NCBI RefSeq assembly: GCF_018736085.1
Contig: NZ_CP076134.1
Location: forward strand, 4,536,501-4,600,500
Origin: Bradyrhizobium sediminis
GTDB lineage: Bacteria > Pseudomonadota > Alphaproteobacteria > Rhizobiales > Xanthobacteraceae
DNA: 64,000 bases
Direction of reading: 5' to 3'
This document shows, in pieces, positions 18,244 to 25,561 of this stretch (positions are counted from its first letter, which is position 1; every line of letters starts with the position of its first letter). Both the position numbers and the translations under genes were made by a program. Under the pieces are notes generated by a model, which saw nothing but the letters and a program-made list of their open reading frames with translations, was not told where the DNA came from and searched no databases.

Positions 18244-19899
18244 TCAGCCGGACGGGATCATCACGACCCCCTTGTCCTTGGGCCAGCGCACGCGCCACGC
18301 GAACGCGATGTCCCTCGCCTCGCCGGGCTTCGCTTCGTATGTCCATTCGAGCACGCCGCGCTTCTCGCGCACATTGGTCGCGGTCGGAGGGGTCGTCGAT
18401 GGCAGCATCTCGACCTGGATTTCCTCGTTTTCGCTCACCGGCAACTGATCCTCGACTACGATCCGGATCGGGAAGTCGTGTCCGTTGCGCACGCTGGTCT
18501 TGAAGCTGCGTTCGTCGGTCTTCGATGTCGTCACGATCAGGCCGGCCGAGCCCTCGTTGCGCCTGACCACGGAGCGTTCGATCTTGACCTTGTCGTCGGC
18601 GCCGAAGCCGAGCCGCACCGTCTCGTCCTTGCTTACGGCGGCCATTTGGCCGCGGCCGACAAACACTCCGTCGCGATAGATCGCCACGCGCCCCGGCAGC
18701 AGCGGCGCGTCCTCGTTTTGCTTGAAGCTTGCTTCGAGAAACGCCGTCGGATCCCGGACCGGCACCGAACGCACCGCGAGAGCCGGCGCAATGGTGGCGG
18801 TCGACACCCGCAGGCTCTTGGCGCCTTCATTGGCGCCCAGGCTGACGCGGCCGGGAATCCTGAACGTCACTTGGAAGCCGCCGACTTCCGCCGTAGCCTG
18901 CTGCTCGTCGGCGATTTTCGCACGGGCTTCGGCTGCTTGGGGCGCCGGCATCGCGCGCGGCCTGGCCATATCCGAGGAGACGCTGCCCGCCGCCGGCGGG
19001 CGCGGCACTTGCGGATATTGCACGATCAGCGAACCCAGCTCGGGTGCGCTGCCGCCGCGCGCGGTCCGCACCGTCGAGACGGCCAGCGCGACGTTCGACC
19101 AATCCTCTCCCGTGGTCTGGGTGATCTCGGCGCGGCGCACCAGCTCGAGCGCGGGCTTGCGGTCCTTCGCGCCGGTGTCGAGCCGGGCGTCGTAGATCGG
19201 CGCCCAGCGCGCGTTGCGCACGGCGTAGGTCACCCGCAGCGTCGCCCTGGTCGCAGCGGCGGTGGCGACATCGATCCGGACCTCGAGCTTGCGCGGCGGC
19301 TTGGCCGCACGGTCGGATTCGAGCCGGGCGATCTCGCGGTCGATGTCGCGCTGCTTGCGTTCGGCGTCGCGGATCGCGGCGTCCGCGCTGGCGACTTCCT
19401 CCGCTACCGCGGCAAAGGCTGCGCGCCACTCGGCGATCGGACGCGCCTCGCCCTTCTCGCCCAGCCCCGCGGGGGAGGTCTCCGCAAAGCGCTCGGCAAA
19501 TTTGCGGCGCGCGGCGGCGGCATTGATCGCGCCCGCGAGATTGGCGCGCTCGTCCTTGAGCGCCTCGATGCGCTTATCGAGTTCCGGCAGATTGACCGGC
19601 GGCGCGGCACGTGGCGGCCTAGTGTCGATGGCGCCGATCGTGAGCTTCGCGCCGGCTTCACCCTCGACCCGGAGCGAAGACGGATCCAGCGTCAGCGGGA
19701 AATCCTTCGCCACCAGGGTGTTGTCGCCGGCCGGCATATCCAGCGTCATGACGCGCGTGATGCTGGCGCCGTCGGGATAGACCGTGACGGCGTCGACGGC
19801 CGAGATGGCGTCGATATCGGCCGCCCGCGCCTCCATGGTAGCAAAGGCCGTAGCCGCGACCAGGCTGGTCGTGACGAGCATGTTGGCAATCGTTGGCAT
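18244..19899 (-). CDS. Mucoidy inhibitor MuiA family protein (DUF4140/DUF4139)
   Basis: This 551-residue protein has a Sec signal (about 1-25, ending EARA) and an N-terminal DUF4140 domain (AVTVYPDGASITRVMTLDMP). A coiled coil follows (about 90-190, many Ala, Glu and Arg). The C-terminal DUF4139 beta domain contains VTYAVRNARWAPIYDARLD and ALAVSTVRTARGG. Relatives named for a Streptomyces/Pseudomonas mucoidy phenotype have no established biochemistry. The ATG at 19899 has GGGAGGAAATTC upstream; the longer frame to 20217 is non-coding in appearance. It stands alone. Confidence 0.85.
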   Translation of the reverse strand: MPTIANMLVTTSLVAATAFATMEARAADIDAISAVDAVTVYPDGASITRVMTLDMPAGDNTLVAKDFPLTLDPSSLRVEGEAGAKLTIGAIDTRPPRAAPPVNLPELDKRIEALKDERANLAGAINAAAARRKFAERFAETSPAGLGEKGEARPIAEWRAAFAAVAEEVASADAAIRDAERKQRDIDREIARLESDRAAKPPRKLEVRIDVATAAATRATLRVTYAVRNARWAPIYDARLDTGAKDRKPALELVRRAEITQTTGEDWSNVALAVSTVRTARGGSAPELGSLIVQYPQVPRPPAAGSVSSDMARPRAMPAPQAAEARAKIADEQQATAEVGGFQVTFRIPGRVSLGANEGAKSLRVSTATIAPALAVRSVPVRDPTAFLEASFKQNEDAPLLPGRVAIYRDGVFVGRGQMAAVSKDETVRLGFGADDKVKIERSVVRRNEGSAGLIVTTSKTDERSFKTSVRNGHDFPIRIVVEDQLPVSENEEIQVEMLPSTTPPTATNVREKRGVLEWTYEAKPGEARDIAFAWRVRWPKDKGVVMIPSG

Positions 19900-20475
19900 G
19901 AATTTCCTCCCGCAAATCTGGCGCGCGCAACCACCCCGCCCATCTCCGGCGGCGCCGGACGGTCGAGGTCGCATCACCACGTGTGGTGAGACGCGGCGAC
20001 GAAGGAACCGGTTCGATTGAGGTAACCGTAAGGCGCCGCCGAGGCGGCGCCGGGGCCGGAGGATGCGGTGCCGATCAGGCCGAAGCGCGCCCATGCATCG
20101 CCAGCAGGCCCCTGGCAAGGCGGCGATCAGATCGGTCTCAGCGATTGCCGCCAGTCGACCGGCTGGAAAGAAAATTGTACCGGCGGCGGGTCTCTCAGGC
20201 ACGCCGGGCAACGCCAATCCGGACGGCCCTTACGACCGAACCCGTCGAAAGCATTAGCACCGATGATCCGTTATTTACCCCAATGCGCATTCGTCACGGC
20301 GCCGCTCGATGCTAAACTTCAAAAGCGATAAATTTTCTCTCCTCCAACTCAGCTTCGGCGAACAGCCCCCCACCGAAAGCGCCCCGGCCACAGTCCCCCC
20401 TGTCACCGGGGCGTCTTTTTGCGATCAGTCCGGCATTTCCAACGACTGCAAAACTGAAGAGCAATGAATCCACCC
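19900..20475. other. 576-base gap with a possible small RNA
   Basis: No protein gene is supported here. The left part is the leader of the minus-strand MuiA gene. The right part contains an intrinsic terminator at 20381-20420 on the plus strand that no annotated plus-strand gene explains, which suggests a short non-coding transcript starting somewhere after about 20270. Confidence 0.45.
20381..20420 (+). terminator. Orphan intrinsic terminator
   Basis: The stem CGCCCCGG (20381-20388) pairs with CCGGGGCG (20406-20413) and is followed by TCTTTTT. The loop is 17 bases. It faces the plus strand, with no plus-strand gene upstream for more than 2 kb, while both neighbouring genes are on the minus strand. 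Confidence 0.75.
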
Positions 20476-21384
20476 CTAATGACGAGGTTCTGAAGACTTG
20501 ACCAGCGTCGGTGGATCCTGGGGAATGAGTTCAGCCACGGAATCCGGGATGCTGCAGTTGAGGCTGGCAGCAATGGCGACCTGCGTACGGTTGCTTACAC
20601 CCAACTTGCGCATGATCTCCCGGACATGGACCTTCACGGTCGTTTCCGTCATTCCGAGCTTGCGACCGATAACCTTGTTGGGATCACCACGGCAGAGACA
20701 GGAAAGCACCGCCTGCTGCCGCACCGTCAATTCGGGCCTCGAGATGGCATCGTCACACCGAATACTGGGGGGACGTTCGCAGGGTTGGACGAGTGCCTTC
20801 TCACCAAAGAGCGAACCCTGCTGTTGGAAGAAGCTTAGCTGTTTTTCTCCGGTCGGCATTTGACCTAGTTGCCCGGAACCTGGAGGCGGTTGCCCATGCG
20901 ACGTGTCCGGGGAAGAATGCTGATGAGTGTATTCGACCGTCGGCGCTCCGTTGGCCGCATGACCAGCCAATATGGCAGGCGGGAAGTAGGTACCTCCGCG
21001 CAGAACGAATGAAAGTGCCTGCAGCGCGAGAGCCGGCACCATGGAATTGGTAAAGTAACCCTGGGCTCCGCAATTGATCGCGGAGATAACGCTCACCGGG
21101 CTTTCATCGTCGGAGAGGATCACCAGCGCAGCCTCTCGACGGAGGGTATGCAGCACCTGCAACTCGGCGAGCATTTCGTGAATGGAGGCAGCAGTGCCGA
21201 CATTGTAAATCAGCAGGTCGCACTCGATGTGCTCGACGAGCTTCGTGTGCGCTTCCTCGGGCTGCAGAGAAATCAGCTCAACATTCTCTTCCTTGGCCCA
21301 GGGACCCAGGAAGCTCTCCATCACCGCCCTTCGAAAGGGCATCGCATCAATAACGATAACTGTCTTCCTGGATGGGACTAACAT
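20476..21384 (-). CDS. LuxR/NarL-type regulator with degenerate receiver domain
   Basis: This 302-residue cytoplasmic regulator has an N-terminal receiver-like domain and a C-terminal LuxR helix-turn-helix (LTVRQQAVLSCLCRGDPNKVIGRKLGMTETTVKVHVREIMRKLG), joined by a long polar linker (about 145-215). In the receiver, the phosphoacceptor position aligns with Asn61 (CDLLIYNVG) and the conserved Lys is replaced (GAQGYFTNS). Ordinary phosphorylation is therefore unlikely, and it may respond to a ligand or partner instead. The start ATG at 21384 gives a normal length. It faces away from the secretion locus across an AT-rich gap and is a plausible but unproven regulator of it. Confidence 0.85.
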   Translation of the reverse strand: MLVPSRKTVIVIDAMPFRRAVMESFLGPWAKEENVELISLQPEEAHTKLVEHIECDLLIYNVGTAASIHEMLAELQVLHTLRREAALVILSDDESPVSVISAINCGAQGYFTNSMVPALALQALSFVLRGGTYFPPAILAGHAANGAPTVEYTHQHSSPDTSHGQPPPGSGQLGQMPTGEKQLSFFQQQGSLFGEKALVQPCERPPSIRCDDAISRPELTVRQQAVLSCLCRGDPNKVIGRKLGMTETTVKVHVREIMRKLGVSNRTQVAIAASLNCSIPDSVAELIPQDPPTLVKSSEPRH

Positions 21385-21689
21385 AACGCGCCCCCGACTC
21401 TGTTTTTATATTAAAGTATTCTCAACAGGATCTTTCCGAGACGACCAAGGCTGCGCTTGAATTACGCGGCCGGCAACCAAAGGGGTTGCTCCTGTGCCAA
21501 TAGAAACAATCTTAGTATAATAAGCAATTAGTTGCCAACAAATTCCGGGAGCAAAATGCGGGCGTTATTATCACTCTCTAGATGCAACGTCGCTCTAGAC
21601 AACCTCTGCTAATGTATCTTTCGATATATACTTCCCCGTAGGCGAACTAGTTACAATTAATACTAGGCTACTCAGCGGACAAGAACGCG
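21385..21689. promoter_or_regulatory. AT-rich divergent intergenic region
   Basis: These 305 bases are markedly AT-richer than the rest of the window, with runs such as TTAGTATAATAAGCAATTAG near 21513-21532. They separate the LuxR-type gene from the plus-strand secretion-locus genes and should hold both promoters. TATAAT is visible but no well-spaced -35 partner. Low GC in such a genome is also typical of silenced or acquired loci. Confidence 0.5.
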
Positions 21690-22268
21690 ATGTTTGTCAG
21701 CAAGCTACCCCCAAAACCGGACTTCGACCTGCTGGCCGCCGCCGCTCCGGCTTCGGCGGACCGCCGTACTTTCGTACTCGCCCTGATCGGAAACCTGATC
21801 TGCAGCTGGTCGAACAACGAAAGCCTCTTCATCTATGTCCTGATGATCTTGCTGCGGACCGACGAGGCCTCCGCCGCCGTCGTTTTCGCCACCTTGAACA
21901 CGACCCGCGCGAGGCTCGACCTGATCCAGCGGATGGCCAAGATCAGAGTCACGGACAAGGCTCTCGCCAGGAACCTGACGGCTCTCGTCGAGCGCTTCGG
22001 AGAACTGACAAAGGTCCGCAACGAACTCAATCATTGCATGTTCATCTACGATGCCTCAGGCGCCATCACCCACACCCAGTCGATGCGGCTGATGGAGACG
22101 AGGTCCAGCCTCAGGTTCGGCGAGATAAAGGCGCTGGACGACAGCCGCCTGCAGGACATGCTCAGGACCACGAACGAAATGACAAAGATCAACCGCGACA
22201 TCTGGGATCTGCTGCCGCGGCTTGAAGCACACGTCTGCGACACGCAGCCGCAGCGACAGCCGGCGTAG
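21690..22268 (+). CDS. Hypothetical helical protein with a HEPN-like Rx4H motif
   Basis: I do not recognise the family with certainty. The 192-residue protein is predicted all-helical, with a hydrophobic stretch (about 46-56, SLFIYVLMILL) and R110-N-E-L-N-H115 in KVRNELNHCMF. RNxxxH within a helix is the signature of HEPN domains, many of which are RNases. The surrounding pattern (long helices with RARLDLIQRMAKI before it) is compatible with that fold, but a short motif can arise by chance. It starts with ATG after an AT-rich leader and lies between the regulator and the repeat-protein genes. Confidence 0.6.
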   Translation: MFVSKLPPKPDFDLLAAAAPASADRRTFVLALIGNLICSWSNNESLFIYVLMILLRTDEASAAVVFATLNTTRARLDLIQRMAKIRVTDKALARNLTALVERFGELTKVRNELNHCMFIYDASGAITHTQSMRLMETRSSLRFGEIKALDDSRLQDMLRTTNEMTKINRDIWDLLPRLEAHVCDTQPQRQPA

Positions 22269-22578
22269 GCCCAAAGCAGACAGCCGTACAGCGGCGACGC
22301 CGCCGTCATCTCGATCCCCCAACCGAATGCCAAGCCTATCGGATGCGCCAACCGGAACGTCGATCGGCTGATATCGCAAGATATCGCGGCTGACCAGATG
22401 CATGCATGTTGCGAACGCATCTGTTGCGCGATCTTGCGCCGCCGGCGTTCGCAATAAGGCGGATGCGGGCAGTCGGAAGAACCGACGTTCAAGAGCACCG
22501 CCGCGCTTCGAAGATCGCAGACACAGAAGATCAGCGATCTCGTTCTGCTTTGCGATGCTCCAACCACAGGAGCCCGCC
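22269..22578. other. 310-base leader of the repeat-protein gene
   Basis: No gene is supported. An open frame runs back from the repeat-protein gene to 22402, but the ATG at 22579 has the only good ribosome-binding site. ATATCGCAAGATATCGCGG near 22371-22389 contains a direct repeat of GATATCGC-like sequence that might be an operator. Confidence 0.35.
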
Positions 22579-23421
22579 ATGAGTGGCAGGTCACACCGGA
22601 GACACGACCAGGACCAAGACCAGAAGCAAGACCAGATCCAAGCCAATCTTCAGGGTCAGTTGCAGGGCCAGGGTCAGTTGCAGGGCCAGGGTCAGGGCCA
22701 AGGTCAGGGTCAGGGCCAGGGCCAGGGTCAGGGCCAGTACCAGACCGCTGTGCAGTCGCTGGATTCCAGCAGCAGCAATGACAACTGGAACGCCAACGGC
22801 AACCTGAACGGCAACGGCAACCTCAACTTCAACGACAACAAGAACGAGAATGAGGTCGACAACAAGGTCGATAACGACGTCGACAACAAGCTCGACAACA
22901 AGGTCGACAACGATATCGACAACAAGATCGACAACAAGATCGAAAACACCATCGACAACAAGGTCAACGTCGATGTGGATGTGAAGGTCGATCTCGACCT
23001 GAGCGCCGACGGCCTGAGCAGCCCCGTGATCGATCTTCATGGACTGGAATACATCAACGACTCGCTGATCATGCCCGACGTGGTGACCCAGACCATGGGG
23101 AACGGCAACCAGTTCAATATCGATCAGGTGAACAACCTGGTTGACAACGACACCCTGTACGATCCGAAAGTATCGTTCGGCGGCTGGGATGTGGACTTCG
23201 ACATGGACGCCAAGGCCGAGGGTGGCGACTCCAAGGTCGACTCCAAGATGGGAGACGTTGTCGGTGCCGCGGCCAGCGGTGTGGCGTCATCTGCCGACGC
23301 AGCCCTGACACAGGAAGCGTTCAACCAGACCATCACCCAGGGTGCGAACATCCAGTTCAACAGCATCACGATACAAGCTGCAGGTCATGATCTTACGGAT
23401 GACCATTCACTGGGCAGCTAG
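22579..23421 (+). CDS. Low-complexity Gln-Gly / Asp-Asn-Lys repeat protein, candidate secreted
   Basis: This 280-residue protein has no known domain. From the N-terminus it shows: a charged Asp-Gln-Lys start; a Gln-Gly tract at about 24-55 made of hexanucleotide repeats; an Asn-rich NGNLNGNGNLNFN segment; and at about 93-138 a run of tetrapeptides of the form D-N-K-(V/I/L), coded by a 12-base period. The C-terminal half is more complex and contains QVNNLVDNDTLYD at about 183-195. This matches the motif repeated in the 645-residue protein downstream. No signal peptide is seen. The ATG at 22579 has CAGGAG eight bases before it. Position next to type I secretion genes suggests export; an amyloid-like or matrix role is speculation. 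Confidence 0.75.
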   Translation: MSGRSHRRHDQDQDQKQDQIQANLQGQLQGQGQLQGQGQGQGQGQGQGQGQGQYQTAVQSLDSSSSNDNWNANGNLNGNGNLNFNDNKNENEVDNKVDNDVDNKLDNKVDNDIDNKIDNKIENTIDNKVNVDVDVKVDLDLSADGLSSPVIDLHGLEYINDSLIMPDVVTQTMGNGNQFNIDQVNNLVDNDTLYDPKVSFGGWDVDFDMDAKAEGGDSKVDSKMGDVVGAAASGVASSADAALTQEAFNQTITQGANIQFNSITIQAAGHDLTDDHSLGS

Positions 23422-23432
23422 TCACGCGCTTT

Positions 23433-23465
23433 GCCCGCGCGGCATCCGCCGCGCGGGCTTCCTCC
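23433..23465 (+). terminator. Hairpin between the two repeat-protein genes
   Basis: An 11-base stem GCCCGCGCGGC/GCCGCGCGGGC with loop ATCC, followed by TTCCTCC, starts 12 bases after the stop at 23421. It may terminate or attenuate transcription so that the upstream repeat protein is made in larger amounts than the transporter genes. Confidence 0.65.
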
Positions 23466-23574
23466 GTCAACTCGTTTCATCGCTACATTTCACTACTGCC
23501 GCCGCAATTTGCCAATGAGAAACTGGATGGCCGGTGCATGGCCATAATAGTTCACGCTCAGAGGAGGATCTCCC

Positions 23575-25512
23575 ATGGCGTCAGCGAGCTTCGTCGAAGT
23601 CATCTCGCACTTCGCAGGGTACCTCCAGATCTTTCATGACATCGCCCGCGACCGGATCCACTACGATGAGAGCCTCGCGCCCCGTCTGCCGGCCGACTAC
23701 ATCACCCCGCGACCCGATTACGATCATCCCTTCACGCCCGATGACCTCGACACCAAAGGCGGCCCGGCGCCGGATCTGATCCCGGACGACCCCGCACATT
23801 TCAACCGCATCCATTCGATCAGGGCTTTGACCGATTTGCCGGATCTCGACCTCGATTTCTTTCCGCCTTCGCGGGGACCTAACATCCAGCTGCCGACATC
23901 CGCTGGCAGCGGCGGCTCGAGCGGCGTCGACTTTCATATCAGGGTGGAATACCAGCCCGGCGGCGAGCAAAGCCAGATCGAGGTTCATCAACGCAACATT
24001 CTCTATGACGACGATACCCTTCTGCAGCTCAACGGCGGGCTTGCTCCGAGCGATCTGACCTTGAGTCTGGCGACGGACATCGCCGCGACGATCGAACGGA
24101 TGGCGGACGCTGCCAACGGCGAGATCCCGCAGGAATGGTGGATCCCGCAAAATGGAACCGGCGCGACCGATTTTCTGACCGCCCACGACGCAGACTGGGC
24201 GGCGAGCGGCGGAACGCCGGACCCGCATTCGGTGCAGCCCGGCTACTATCTCAACGGCGTGCTGCAGGACCCGGCCCCGATCGCCCCGGACCAGACACTG
24301 ATAGTCGAGCCGGCGCCCTTGCCGGAGACCGGTCAGGGTCTCGGACAATGGGCCGTTCTCGGCAACAACAGCAGCCTGAACGCGGCGCTGATTATCGACC
24401 TTGGCGAGTCCGGCCGCACCATGATCGTCAATGGCGACTATTTCCAAACCAATGCGATCTTTCAGACCAACACGATTATTGACCACGATCACATCAACGT
24501 TTCCGACGGTCCGGCGCCGCTCGCAGCCACCGGCGACGACGTGACGACCAACATCGCCGACTTCGTGCAGCATCCCGGCGTCTACGCTTCGATCCAGGCG
24601 ACGTTCGCCGGACCGAATTGGAACGTCGACGTGGTGGACGGCAACTATTACAACGTCCACGTCCTGCTTCAGACCAATTACCTGTTCGACAACGACGTCG
24701 TGGTTCAGACCAGTGCGGACACGCACTACGACCTGGTGGACGGCTACAATCAGCTCGGCAACCTCGCCCAGATATTCAACGGCGAGATTCACTATGACCT
24801 GATCGTCATCGAAGGCGCCTACCACGGCATGAACGTCATCTTCCAGAATAATCTGTTGCTCAACAACGACCAGATCCACATGGCCGCGGACGGCACCGAT
24901 CCGACGCAGTCGGTCGAATCCGGGGGGAACAACCTTCTCAACGAAGCGACGATCGAGAATTATGGCGGAGACAATTTCGGCGAGATGACCGACGGGACGA
25001 AGGCCATCCTCAGCGCGCTGGAAACCGGAGCAACGTCGCTCGACCCGAGCCTTGGGACCGCGGTCGACGGATCCGGCGGTGTATTCAATGTGCTGTACGT
25101 CACGGGTGATTATTACGACATCAACGCCGTGTGGCAGACCAATGTCATATCCGACGTCAACGTGATCTATCAATTGCTGAACCAGCCGTCGTCCAACGCA
25201 CTGACATATTTCCCGGACGGCGCCACGACCCAGTCGGTGACGACTGGTAACGACAGTCTGATCAATGACGCTGCGATCATCGATGTCGGCCCGACCAACA
25301 CCTACGTTACCGGTCAGGTCTACACCGATACGATTCTGGTGCAGGCCAATCTTCTGCCGTCGGATCAGGATCAGGCGGTGAACGCCGATACCCATGCGCT
25401 GATTCCCGAACTGATCGCCTTCGTCGACGACAGCCAGGACGATGCCTGCACGACTCCCGCCACGATCCCTGCTTCGCTGCAAGCAGATCCGATCGCGAGC
25501 GTACTGCAATAG
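23575..25512 (+). CDS. Modular repeat protein, candidate type I secretion substrate
   Basis: This acidic 645-residue protein has no signal peptide, one late cysteine (Cys625) and no RTX nonapeptides. The N-terminal 120 residues are Pro/Asp-rich. From about 263 to 592 two alternating motifs recur five times: GN(N/D)xLxNxAxIxDxG (starts near 263, 320, 390, 450, 558) and GxYYxxxNxIxxQxN (near 287, 356, 414, 511, 580). The second runs into xLxDxDxI. An isolated half copy, QRNILYDDDTLLQ, lies at 139-151. The ATG follows GAGGAGGATCTCCC. Fifty bases later begins the ABC exporter gene, and the four genes through the GNAT-TPR fusion appear co-directional. I infer a secreted surface or matrix protein; the function is unknown. 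Confidence 0.8.
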   Translation: MASASFVEVISHFAGYLQIFHDIARDRIHYDESLAPRLPADYITPRPDYDHPFTPDDLDTKGGPAPDLIPDDPAHFNRIHSIRALTDLPDLDLDFFPPSRGPNIQLPTSAGSGGSSGVDFHIRVEYQPGGEQSQIEVHQRNILYDDDTLLQLNGGLAPSDLTLSLATDIAATIERMADAANGEIPQEWWIPQNGTGATDFLTAHDADWAASGGTPDPHSVQPGYYLNGVLQDPAPIAPDQTLIVEPAPLPETGQGLGQWAVLGNNSSLNAALIIDLGESGRTMIVNGDYFQTNAIFQTNTIIDHDHINVSDGPAPLAATGDDVTTNIADFVQHPGVYASIQATFAGPNWNVDVVDGNYYNVHVLLQTNYLFDNDVVVQTSADTHYDLVDGYNQLGNLAQIFNGEIHYDLIVIEGAYHGMNVIFQNNLLLNNDQIHMAADGTDPTQSVESGGNNLLNEATIENYGGDNFGEMTDGTKAILSALETGATSLDPSLGTAVDGSGGVFNVLYVTGDYYDINAVWQTNVISDVNVIYQLLNQPSSNALTYFPDGATTQSVTTGNDSLINDAAIIDVGPTNTYVTGQVYTDTILVQANLLPSDQDQAVNADTHALIPELIAFVDDSQDDACTTPATIPASLQADPIASVLQ

Positions 25513-25561
25513 AGGCAAGGACAGGGTTCTGCTCGATTGGAACCGGTAGTGGAGTTTTGAA

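Noticed and set aside
22651..22745. Short regularly spaced repeats that might suggest a CRISPR array
   Set aside because: Units are 6-18 bases without unique spacers and lie inside a coding frame.
22591..23040. Minus-strand frame of 149 codons opposite the repeat protein, rich in Val-Asp and Leu-Thr-Ala
   Set aside because: It is the mirror of the plus-strand 12-base and 6-base repeats; it has no ribosome-binding site and no family resemblance.
23575..25512. RTX-type calcium-binding repeats in the candidate secreted protein
   Set aside because: No GGxGxDxUx nonapeptides are present; the Asp/Asn-rich units have a different pattern.
23581..25518. Minus-strand frame of 645 codons opposite the modular repeat protein
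   Set aside because: Same length as the real gene only because stop codons are rare in antisense of high-GC genes. The plus strand shows the repeat modules and a strong ribosome-binding site.
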